This document shows, one piece after another, positions 1-6,439 of a DNA stretch of 15,404 nucleotides. The stretch is from contig DFBR01000230.1 of the NCBI GenBank assembly GCA_002367375.1, forward strand, positions 1-15,404, read 5' to 3'. Numbering within the stretch: position 1 is the first letter of the stretch; each line of letters opens with the position of its first letter. A program made the position numbers and the translations under genes. Origin of the DNA: Erythrobacter sp. UBA3075. Its GTDB lineage: Bacteria > Pseudomonadota > Alphaproteobacteria > Sphingomonadales > Sphingomonadaceae. The notes under the pieces are model-generated. The model was not told where the DNA came from. It did not search any database and saw nothing but the letters and a program-made list of their open reading frames with translations.

Positions 1-578
<578 letters not shown>

Positions 579-588
579 CTAGCGGGAC

Positions 589-1056
589 TTACATGACAGT
601 GGAACGCCTAAGGTCGCGCGCCTTGGTGAGGATAATGTCCTCCAGCCGCTGGATCGTGGCTGCCTGCACGGGCGCTTCGACCCAAGTGCCGTTCTGGTTG
701 ACCTGGCGGCTGGCGGCGACGCGCAGGGCGTCGGCACGCAAATCCTGATCGAGGATGGAGACTGAGACCTTGACCCGCTCTGCCGGGCTATCAGGGTTCA
801 CATACCAGTCCGTGATCAGCACGCCGCCGGCACTGTCTGCCGTGGTGAGGGGCATGAAGGACAGCGTTTCCAAGCTGGCGCGCCACAGATAGGAGTTCAC
901 ACCGATCGACGTGACCTGCGCTGCAGCCATGTCCGCCCGCAGCCGCTCATCATTGCCACCACCACATGCGGCCAGCGCAAAACTGGCGAGGCCAACAAGG
1001 CTCGCACCGGCAATGCGGCGAGCGCGGGAAGTGGGGGTGAAAGTGGATTGGGCCAT
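589..1056 (-). CDS. DUF3576 family lipoprotein
   Basis: Small predicted lipoprotein (155 aa) of unknown function. An n-region with several Arg is followed by a hydrophobic stretch and the lipobox L-A-A-C, with the acylated Cys at about residue 31; then comes a Gly/Asn/Asp linker and one compact domain. The stretch around GVNSYLWRASLETLSFMPL is the hallmark I associate with DUF3576, a family found in alphaproteobacteria. The start is ambiguous: two adjacent ATGs (1059 and 1056) follow AGGA, which lies 3 nt from the first and 6 nt from the second, so 1056 is preferred. An in-frame ATG at 1074 lacks a good ribosome binding site. It lies directly upstream of leuS. It is probably anchored in the periplasm-facing envelope, with no known biochemical role. 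Confidence 0.9.
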   Translation of the reverse strand: MAQSTFTPTSRARRIAGASLVGLASFALAACGGGNDERLRADMAAAQVTSIGVNSYLWRASLETLSFMPLTTADSAGGVLITDWYVNPDSPAERVKVSVSILDQDLRADALRVAASRQVNQNGTWVEAPVQAATIQRLEDIILTKARDLRRSTVM

Positions 1057-1106
1057 CATCAGTCCTGTAACCATATATTGCAGGCGTCATCGCCCGGATG
1101 GCCGCT

Positions 1107-1134
1107 TCTATACAAGCCGCATGGCGTGCGGCAA
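1107..1134 (-). promoter_or_regulatory. Candidate sigma70-type promoter of DUF3576-leuS
   Basis: On the minus strand TTGCCG (plus 1129-1134) and TATAGA (plus 1107-1112) are spaced by 16 bp, close to the TTGACA/TATAAT consensus. The predicted transcription start near 1100 would give a leader of about 45 nt before the ATG at 1056. The spacer contains the inverted repeat GCCGCA-N5-TGCGGC (1116-1132), which overlaps the -35 box and could be an operator. The assignment is by eye. Confidence 0.5.
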
Positions 1135-1157
1135 GATGAAGCGGCAAGAATGCGCAC

Positions 1158-1212
1158 AAATGCGCCTTGTGGGCGTGAACCCGCGCTTAATGTGCAGCGA
1201 AGGCGCATTTTT
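1158..1212 (+). repeat. 11-bp inverted repeat followed by a T-run
   Basis: AAATGCGCCTT (1158-1168) is perfectly complementary to AAGGCGCATTT (1200-1210), with 31 nt between, and the run TTTTT covers 1208-1212. The inner segment can form a minor GGG/CCC hairpin. Read on the plus strand this could be the terminator of a short RNA or an attenuator in a long leader of the gene at 1389. The large loop makes it a weak classical intrinsic terminator. No matching promoter was recognised. Confidence 0.45.
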
Positions 1213-1388
1213 CCGGCTGGGTCCGACTTGTGCTGGAAGAGCAACAGTCTGGAAAAAGAGCGTTAACGGACTCGCATTCAGTGGAAAAAAGGCGTTTCTG
1301 GGTCTAGCTATCGAGTCGGCATTGATGCGCAGAACAGATTTTTTCGTTCACGAATAGTGCATCATACAAGGAGTATTGGGCAGACATC

Positions 1389-2180
1389 ATGAGCAAGGGT
1401 AACAACAGTCTGGCAGGCAAGGTGGCGCTCGCAGCGTCCGCTACGCTGCTGGCTGTCGCATTGCCCAGCTCTGTGTTTGCCATTGGCTTACTGAATGATG
1501 ATGGCGCTGCGCAAAGCGGTGGCCACTTCACTTTCACTCCCGCATCTGCCGATCCCGATGTTGCCGAGCTCGTCGCAAAGGGGTCTGATCGGCAGGCGCG
1601 GATGATGCGTTTCACACCGGCTGGCGCTGCCACTTCGCGCGCTGAACGGTCGGTGACTGTCGCCGTGCGGATCGACCAGCAAACAGCGCAGGCGTTGTCC
1701 AATGGGTCGTCTGGCGTGGCTGCTTCGCGTGATGGCTTGATCGGTGGACTGCGCGTTGCACCCATGCGTTACAACCTCGGCCTCGCCCGTGGTTATGGCA
1801 GTTTTGCACAAGGCTCCTCGCAGCCAGATGCTCGCACTGTAATCGACACCGGCGCGCGTTCGCCCAATATGTCGCGTTCGCTTTCTGACGCCAATATCCC
1901 CGATCTTTCCACCTTCGCTCCGCGCACCAGTACTCGCGGTGAGGAAGGCCGCTTTGCTGCACGTGTGGAAATGGACGACAATACCTCTGTCGCAGCGAGC
2001 GATGCGCGAGAATCGGTCAATGACCAATTGCTTGATGTTGGCGGCAGCTACCGCCTGACCAACAATATCGATATCACCGCTGGCGTGCGTTACGAACAGG
2101 ACCGCGACATCGTGCCGTTGCCTGAGATTGATCAGCAGGACAGCCAGGCTGTCTATGTCGGAACGCAATTCCGCTTTTAA
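1389..2180 (+). CDS. Exported, outer-membrane-like protein of unknown function
   Basis: I do not recognise a named family. The 263-aa product begins with a clear Sec signal peptide: basic start, hydrophobic residues 12-29, probable cleavage after V-F-A at residue 31. The middle (about 40-210) is polar, rich in Ser, Ala, Asp and Arg, and looks weakly structured. The last 50 residues read like antiparallel outer-membrane strands: 214-223, 226-236 (NIDITAGVRYEQ) and 252-263, ending in F-R-F. A terminal Phe is the usual signal for BAM-dependent insertion. Three strands are too few for a complete barrel, so it may oligomerise or be a periplasmic protein with a barrel-derived tail. It is monocistronic, with a terminator 35 bp downstream. 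The ATG is supported by the signal peptide, although AAGGAG is about 15 nt upstream. Confidence 0.75.
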   Translation: MSKGNNSLAGKVALAASATLLAVALPSSVFAIGLLNDDGAAQSGGHFTFTPASADPDVAELVAKGSDRQARMMRFTPAGAATSRAERSVTVAVRIDQQTAQALSNGSSGVAASRDGLIGGLRVAPMRYNLGLARGYGSFAQGSSQPDARTVIDTGARSPNMSRSLSDANIPDLSTFAPRTSTRGEEGRFAARVEMDDNTSVAASDARESVNDQLLDVGGSYRLTNNIDITAGVRYEQDRDIVPLPEIDQQDSQAVYVGTQFRF

Positions 2181-2214
2181 GCGGCAATAGGCACTCTAGG
2201 AAATTGGTATGCAT

Positions 2215-2239
2215 AGCCCCGCTTCGGCGGGGTTTTTCT
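2215..2239 (+). terminator. Intrinsic terminator of the exported protein gene
   Basis: CCCCGC-TTCG-GCGGGG (2217-2232) forms a perfect 6-bp stem with a stable TTCG loop, extended by two further pairs and followed by TTTTTCTT. It lies 35 bp after the stop codon at 2180 and ends that transcript before phaB. Confidence 0.9.
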
Positions 2240-2315
2240 TTGCGCATCGCCCCGGCGCTGCCGTAGAAGCAACACACGACCCGATTCTGAAAAATTGAAA
2301 CAGTGGAGAGAGAAT

Positions 2316-3038
2316 ATGGCCCGCGTAGCTGTCGTCACCGGAGGAACCCGCGGTATTGGCCGCGCGATTTGTGAAACGCTGATGGGTGATGGCTTCACCG
2401 TCATCGCCAGCTATGCCGGCAATGACGATGCCGCCCGCGCCTTCACTGATGAAACGGGTATCGCCACTTACAAATTCGACGTCGGCGACTTTGATGCGAC
2501 GCAGCAAGCCTGCGCCAAGATCGCCGAGGAAGTCGGCCCCATTGATGTCGTGGTCAACAATGCCGGGATCACGCGCGACGGAACGCTGCTGCGGATGAGT
2601 TACGAAGAATGGGACGATGTAATGCGCACCAATCTGGGCGGCTGCTTCAACATGGCCAAGGCCGCGTTTGAAGGCATGAAAGACCGCAAGTGGGGCCGCA
2701 TCATCAACATCGGTTCGATCAACGGTCAGGCTGGGCAATATGGTCAGGTGAACTATGCTGCGGCCAAAAGCGGCATTCACGGCTTCACCAAGGCGCTGGC
2801 GCAGGAAGGCGCGCGTTATGGCATTACTGTGAACGCGATTGCACCGGGCTATATCGATACAGATATGGTCGCCGCCGTACCGGAAAACGTGCTCGAAAAG
2901 ATCGTCGCAAAAATCCCCGTCGGTCGCCTCGGCCAAGCGAGCGAGATTGCCCGCGGCGTAAGCTTCCTTGCTGCCGAAGAGGGCGCGTTCGTCACCGGTT
3001 CGACCCTGTCGATCAACGGCGGCCAGCACATGTATTGA
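2316..3038 (+). CDS. phaB: Acetoacetyl-CoA reductase (NADPH-dependent)
   Basis: Short-chain dehydrogenase that reduces acetoacetyl-CoA to (R)-3-hydroxybutyryl-CoA, the second step of polyhydroxybutyrate synthesis in the cytoplasm. The 240-aa length fits the family. The Rossmann glycine motif TGGTRGIG is at 8-15, NNAG at 81-84, and the catalytic Ser134, Tyr147 and Lys151 are in the usual S-x12-Y-x3-K spacing. The C-terminal SINGGQHMY separates PhaB from the related FabG. The ATG at 2316 is chosen because GGAGAGAG lies 5-9 nt upstream; an ATG 21 nt earlier has no ribosome binding site. Neither phaA nor phaC is in the window, so the gene stands apart from a pha operon here. The leading terminator at 2215-2239 implies its own promoter within 2240-2310, which I could not define. 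Confidence 0.93.
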   Translation: MARVAVVTGGTRGIGRAICETLMGDGFTVIASYAGNDDAARAFTDETGIATYKFDVGDFDATQQACAKIAEEVGPIDVVVNNAGITRDGTLLRMSYEEWDDVMRTNLGGCFNMAKAAFEGMKDRKWGRIINIGSINGQAGQYGQVNYAAAKSGIHGFTKALAQEGARYGITVNAIAPGYIDTDMVAAVPENVLEKIVAKIPVGRLGQASEIARGVSFLAAEEGAFVTGSTLSINGGQHMY

Positions 3039-3063
3039 TTGGGCGCGGGTGTTAGAGAACGGG

Positions 3064-3312
3064 ATGACTGAAATCTACCACCCGCCCGTCAAGCGCTCGG
3101 TTGAGATCGCCGGGCACAAAACTTCAATCAGCCTCGAACCGCTGTTTTGGGACATGCTGCAAGCAGTTGCAACGCGCGATGGCCTGCCCTTGAATGCAGT
3201 GATCGCGCGAATTGACGCTGAGCGAATCGAGGCGGAGCATCCGCCCGGCCTCGCAACCTCTGTCAGATTATGGCTCACCGCCGATTTGCGGCGCGAACAC
3301 AATCCCTGTTGA
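3064..3312 (+). CDS. Ribbon-helix-helix domain protein (RHH_4 type)
   Basis: An 82-aa protein made almost entirely of one small domain. The opening segment KRSVEIAGHKTSISLEP at 10-26 is the predicted beta-ribbon, followed by the helices FWDMLQAVATRDG and PLNAVIARIDAERI. This matches the alphaproteobacterial RHH_4 (PF13467) pattern, including the A-G-H-K/R-T-S-x-S-L-E core and a conserved I-D. The family is presumed DNA-binding, but I know of no target. The ATG at 3064 lies 25 bp after the phaB stop, behind a poor ribosome binding site (AGAGAAC), so translation may depend on phaB. galU starts 32 bp downstream. A regulatory role for its neighbours is possible but not shown by the sequence. Confidence 0.8.
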   Translation: MTEIYHPPVKRSVEIAGHKTSISLEPLFWDMLQAVATRDGLPLNAVIARIDAERIEAEHPPGLATSVRLWLTADLRREHNPC

Positions 3313-3344
3313 CCGAGCCGCTGGCGCCTTTCACTAAGTCAGGC

Positions 3345-4220
3345 ATGAGTACCCGCAAACCGATCCGCAAAGCCGTGTTCCCTGTCGCTGGACTGGGCAC
3401 GCGTTTCCTCCCCGCCACCAAAGCTATTCCCAAGGAATTGCTGCCCATCGTGGACCGTCCGCTGATCCAATATGCGGTGGACGAGGCGCGCGAGGCGGGG
3501 ATCGAACAGATGATCTTCGTTACCGGGCGCGGCAAGACCGCCATCGTTGAGCATTTCGATGTCGCTTATGAGCTGGAAAGCACCATGGGCGAACGCGGCA
3601 AGGACATGGCTGCCCTCGATTCCAGCCGCTTCACTCCGGGCGATATCATCACTGTGCGCCAGCAAGTGCCGCTGGGCCTTGGCCATGCCATCTGGTGCGC
3701 GCGCGCGATCGTAGGGGACGAGCCTTTCGCGATCCTCCTGCCCGACGAGATGATGGTCGGCGAACCGGGCTGCATGGCGCAGATGGTGGATGCCTATAAT
3801 GACGTCGGCGGAAACCTGATTTCGGTGCTGGAAGTGCCGCATGAAGAGGTTTCAAGCTACGGCGTGATTGATCCGGGAGCGAGCAAAGGACCGCTCACCG
3901 AGGTCAAGGGCTTGGTGGAAAAGCCGCCGGTGGAACAGGCGCCATCGAACAAAATCATTTCAGGCCGCTACATCCTCCAGCCCGAAGTGATGCGCACGCT
4001 GGAAACGCAGGGTAAGGGCGCGGGCGGTGAGATTCAGCTGACCGATGCGATGGCGAAAATGATCGGCAGCCAAGCCTTCCACGCGGTCACTTTCGAGGGG
4101 CGCCGTTTCGATTGCGGCAGCAAACTGGGCTTTGTCGAGGCGACGCTGGCGCTGGCGCTCGAACGTGAAGATATGGGCGACGATGTGCGCGCGATGGCGC
4201 AGCGACTTCTGGCGGAATAA
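3345..4220 (+). CDS. galU: UTP-glucose-1-phosphate uridylyltransferase
   Basis: Makes UDP-glucose from UTP and glucose-1-phosphate for exopolysaccharide, lipopolysaccharide and galactose metabolism; cytoplasmic. The 291-aa length matches bacterial GalU. The nucleotide-binding signature AGLGTRFLPATKAIPKE lies at about 15-31, including the G-x-G-T-R and the catalytic-type Lys. PLGLGHAIWCAR, the metal-site region LLPDEMM and EKPP in the centre are all GalU hallmarks. The ATG at 3345 directly precedes STRKPIRKAVFPVAG; a longer reading from 3270 would overlap the upstream gene and adds an unlikely N-terminus. The ribosome binding site (AGG one base before the ATG) is poor. It follows the RHH gene by 32 bp and ends at a bidirectional terminator. 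Confidence 0.96.
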   Translation: MSTRKPIRKAVFPVAGLGTRFLPATKAIPKELLPIVDRPLIQYAVDEAREAGIEQMIFVTGRGKTAIVEHFDVAYELESTMGERGKDMAALDSSRFTPGDIITVRQQVPLGLGHAIWCARAIVGDEPFAILLPDEMMVGEPGCMAQMVDAYNDVGGNLISVLEVPHEEVSSYGVIDPGASKGPLTEVKGLVEKPPVEQAPSNKIISGRYILQPEVMRTLETQGKGAGGEIQLTDAMAKMIGSQAFHAVTFEGRRFDCGSKLGFVEATLALALEREDMGDDVRAMAQRLLAE

Positions 4221-4240
4221 GTTTAACCTGAACCAGACAC

Positions 4241-4272
4241 GAAAAAGGCGGGCTTTGCGGCCCGCCTTTTTC
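4241..4272. terminator. Bidirectional intrinsic terminator between galU and the M23 gene
   Basis: GAAAAAGGCGGGC (4241-4253) pairs perfectly with GCCCGCCTTTTTC (4260-4272) around a 6-nt loop, giving a 13-bp stem with A-runs and T-runs on opposite flanks. It works in both directions: 20 bp after the galU stop (4220) on plus and 25 bp after the M23 stop (4298) on minus. Confidence 0.92.
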
Positions 4273-4297
4273 GTATTCCGATTGTTGGAGTCCAGCC

Positions 4298-4963
4298 TTA
4301 TTCAGGGCCGCCGCGCGCTGCACCTTCGGCTTCGTCAGCTTCAAGCTGCGCGACCATATAGGGGATCGGGTTGACCGGATCGTTTGCTACGCGGACTTCA
4401 TAGTGCAGGTGCGGGCCGGTTGAGCGGCCGGTTGAACCGACATAGCCGATCAGATCGCCAATCTGCACTTCCTCGCCAGCGCGGACCGTGTAGCTCGACA
4501 AATGGGCGTAGCGTGTTTCAATCGCTCCGCCATGTTCGATCTGCACGTAATTGCCGTAGGAGCTGAACCACTGCGCCATTTCGACAACGCCGTCAGCAGT
4601 TGCGTAAACCGGCGTTCCGCGCGGGGCGGCAAGGTCAACGCCATTGTGACGGGCGCGGCGGCGCAGGATCGGGTGATTGCGCATGCCAAAACCGCTTGTC
4701 AGGGTTACGCCGTCGACCGGCATCCGCGAAGGAACAGAAACGGCCAAACGCGGGGCTGCCTCAATGCTGCCAGTTGCGGTAACGCGGCCACCGTCTTCCA
4801 GCGTTTCCCAGCTGGCGAACAATTCGGTAAACTCGGAATCGATATCGGCGGATGCCACTGCGGTGGTGTCGATTTCGCCGGTCGTCGCAGGCTCATCGGC
4901 CATCGCTGGGCTGGCAAAAAGCATAGTGCCGGCAGCCATGAAGCTGGTGATCTTTACGAACAT
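4298..4963 (-). CDS. M23 (LytM-type) metallopeptidase, secreted
   Basis: Zinc endopeptidase of the kind that cleaves peptide cross-links in peptidoglycan, acting in the periplasm. The 221-aa product has a signal peptide (hydrophobic 9-20, cleavage after A-M-A at about 22). An acidic linker of about 65 residues leads to the M23 domain at 87-200. The zinc-binding and catalytic residues are present: H106-x3-D110 (HNGVD), H154 in YAHLS, and H185-L-H187. The N-terminal helical region is shorter than in division-type M23 proteins and has no coiled coil. The ATG at 4963 has AAGGGA 5 nt upstream. It converges with galU and shares its terminator. It is probably transcribed from its own promoter in the 153-bp gap after the DUF455 gene. 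It could be an active hydrolase, since all ligands are intact. Confidence 0.93.
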   Translation of the reverse strand: MFVKITSFMAAGTMLFASPAMADEPATTGEIDTTAVASADIDSEFTELFASWETLEDGGRVTATGSIEAAPRLAVSVPSRMPVDGVTLTSGFGMRNHPILRRRARHNGVDLAAPRGTPVYATADGVVEMAQWFSSYGNYVQIEHGGAIETRYAHLSSYTVRAGEEVQIGDLIGYVGSTGRSTGPHLHYEVRVANDPVNPIPYMVAQLEADEAEGAARGGPE

Positions 4964-5081
4964 GCGATCCCTTTGTTTTTCATCATCAGTGGCACAAAAC
5001 CACCAACCTCCCCGCGCCACTTGCTGTGCAAACAGCGATGGGATGTTCAAATTTTCTTGAGGTTGTCGGAACTCCCGTCCG

Positions 5082-5098
5082 CCTCATGTATCGTGAGG
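5082..5098. repeat. Inverted repeat upstream of the M23 gene
   Basis: CCTCA-N7-TGAGG lies in the gap between the DUF455 stop and the M23 start. There is no T-run on either side, so it is a poor terminator; it could be an operator or part of the M23 leader. A second small hairpin, GCTGT-GCAA-ACAGC, lies at 5023-5036. The function of either is unknown. Confidence 0.3.
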
Positions 5099-5116
5099 TA
5101 TGCGGGCAAAAGTTAA

Positions 5117-5923
5117 CTAAGCAATAGCGCCATAGAGATCGCGCGACAAACCGGCTGCAAGACGCGCCGAGTCGTTGAACGGTGGCTTAACGCTCCCTCG
5201 GAAGTGACGTTTGACCAGCATTTTCCAGTGATCTTCCGGGCTTTTTGCATTTTTCGCGCACCATGCGGCGAAATGGGTTGATCCGGCGCGCACATGGCGG
5301 ATTTCATCGTCAAGGATTCGTTCGAGAATCTTCGCGCCGCGCGAATCGCCCAGCCCGCGCACCCGCTCAAGCGTGGCAGGCGTCACATCAAGGCCGCGCG
5401 CTTCCAGCACCATCGGCACGATCGCGAGCCGCGCGCCCGCATCATGCGCCGTGTCGCTCGCCGCCTGCCACAACCCGTCATGCACCGGCAGATCGCCATA
5501 TTGCGCGCCCATGGTCGCCAGATGCCGCTCAATCAGGGCGAAATGCATAGCTTCATCTGCCGCCACGGCGAGGAAGTCGGCAATAAAGACCTCGCCCATC
5601 TGCGCACCAAAACGCCCGACGATATCGAGCGCCAGATCGATCGCGACGAATTCGATATGTGCAAGACTGTGCCACAACGCGATGCGGTTTCGCTCTGACC
5701 CGCCCTTACCGCGCCGGGGCATTCGCGCTGGCGGGAGCACCTGCAATCGCTCGGGCCAGCTCGGCGCATCGGGCATGCCCACGGTGAATGCGCTCGCCAA
5801 TTCGCCACGCCGCCAGCTGCGCACCAGCGCGCGCGTCCGCATCACCTTGGCGCGTTTGTCGCCGGTGAGCAGAGCTGCGCGGATGGCCTGCGAAACATCG
5901 ATGGGCGACAGGTCGGTCTTCAA
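5117..5923 (-). CDS. DUF455 family ferritin-like protein
   Basis: A 268-aa protein with the pattern of a four-helix di-metal carboxylate fold. Candidate metal ligands are H89/E91 (AHIEFVAIDLALD), E124-x2-H127 (AADEAMHF), E174 (VLEARGLD) and E207-x2-H210 (DDEIRH): two E-x2-H pairs plus bridging Glu, as in ferritin-like enzymes. This matches PF04305/DUF455; the reaction is not known to me. The only sensible start is TTG at 5923, preceded by GAGG 5 nt upstream; no ATG or GTG lies between it and the in-frame bcp stop at 5953-5951. It follows bcp by 27 bp, so both are likely co-transcribed with glnE. The peroxidase neighbour would fit a redox or metal-related role, but that is inference. Confidence 0.88.
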   Translation of the reverse strand: MKTDLSPIDVSQAIRAALLTGDKRAKVMRTRALVRSWRRGELASAFTVGMPDAPSWPERLQVLPPARMPRRGKGGSERNRIALWHSLAHIEFVAIDLALDIVGRFGAQMGEVFIADFLAVAADEAMHFALIERHLATMGAQYGDLPVHDGLWQAASDTAHDAGARLAIVPMVLEARGLDVTPATLERVRGLGDSRGAKILERILDDEIRHVRAGSTHFAAWCAKNAKSPEDHWKMLVKRHFRGSVKPPFNDSARLAAGLSRDLYGAIA

Positions 5924-5950
5924 CGGGGCCTCAAATGGATTGAGCGTTTC

Positions 5951-6439
5951 TCAAAGCGCCTTGGCCGCGGCCAGCACTTCTTCAACATGGCCTTTCACTT
6001 TCACCTTGCGCCAGACCTGTGCGATTGTGCCATCGGCATCGACCAGAAATGTGCTGCGCTCCATGCCCATATATTTGCGGCCATACATATTCTTCTCAAC
6101 CCAAATGCCGAGCGCTTCGGCAATGCCATCCTCGCCCGAATCGGCGGCCTTATCCGATGCCAGCGGAGCGGCGAGATCGTGCTTGGCGATGAATTTCGCA
6201 TGCTTGGCAGGCGGATCCTTGCTCACGCCGAGCAGCGCGGTTCCTGCGGCGTCGAAATCAGCCTTCATTGCGGTGAAGTCCTTGTTCTCGGTCGTGCAGC
6301 CGGGGGTGTCGTCCTTGGGATAAAAGAACATGACCAGCTTCTGCCCTTTGAAATCAGACGGCTTCACGCTGCCGCCATCGGGCGTTTCCATCGCCACATC
6401 GGGCATTTTGTCTCCAGCGTCAGGACGATCTGTCATCAT
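5951..6439 (-). CDS. bcp: Thioredoxin-dependent thiol peroxidase, single-Cys BCP/PrxQ type
   Basis: Peroxiredoxin that reduces hydrogen peroxide and organic hydroperoxides in the cytoplasm. The 162-aa product has the PrxQ/BCP core: the peroxidatic motif P41-x3-T45-x2-C48 in PKDDTPGCTTEN, and a conserved Arg in GMERSTFLVD. C48 is the only cysteine in the protein; the resolving Cys found five residues later in E. coli Bcp (C-T-x-E-A-C) is replaced (C-T-T-E-N-K). It should therefore work as a 1-Cys enzyme with an external thiol. The ATG at 6439 is 5 nt after GGAG and overlaps the glnE stop as ATGA, which suggests translational coupling. A second ATG follows immediately at 6436. The DUF455 gene follows by 27 bp. 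Confidence 0.94.
   Translation of the reverse strand: MMTDRPDAGDKMPDVAMETPDGGSVKPSDFKGQKLVMFFYPKDDTPGCTTENKDFTAMKADFDAAGTALLGVSKDPPAKHAKFIAKHDLAAPLASDKAADSGEDGIAEALGIWVEKNMYGRKYMGMERSTFLVDADGTIAQVWRKVKVKGHVEEVLAAAKAL

Larger units (their letters stand above)
1057..1388. other. Intergenic region between two divergent transcription units
   Basis: This stretch of about 330 bp separates the DUF3576-leuS unit (minus) from the exported protein gene (plus). It holds a sigma70-like promoter for the minus unit (1107-1134) with an inverted repeat in its spacer, and an 11-bp inverted repeat ending in five T on the plus strand (1158-1212). The part from 1213 to 1388 should hold the promoter of the plus gene, but I see no convincing -35/-10 pair. 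AAGGAG lies near 1368-1373, an unusually long distance from the ATG at 1389. I found no open reading frame here that I would defend. Confidence 0.6.

Noticed and set aside
5068..5095. GGAAC...CGTG as an EcfG (general stress) promoter
   Set aside because: The spacing is 19 bp and the second element is CGTG rather than CGTT, and it would drive antisense to the DUF455 gene.
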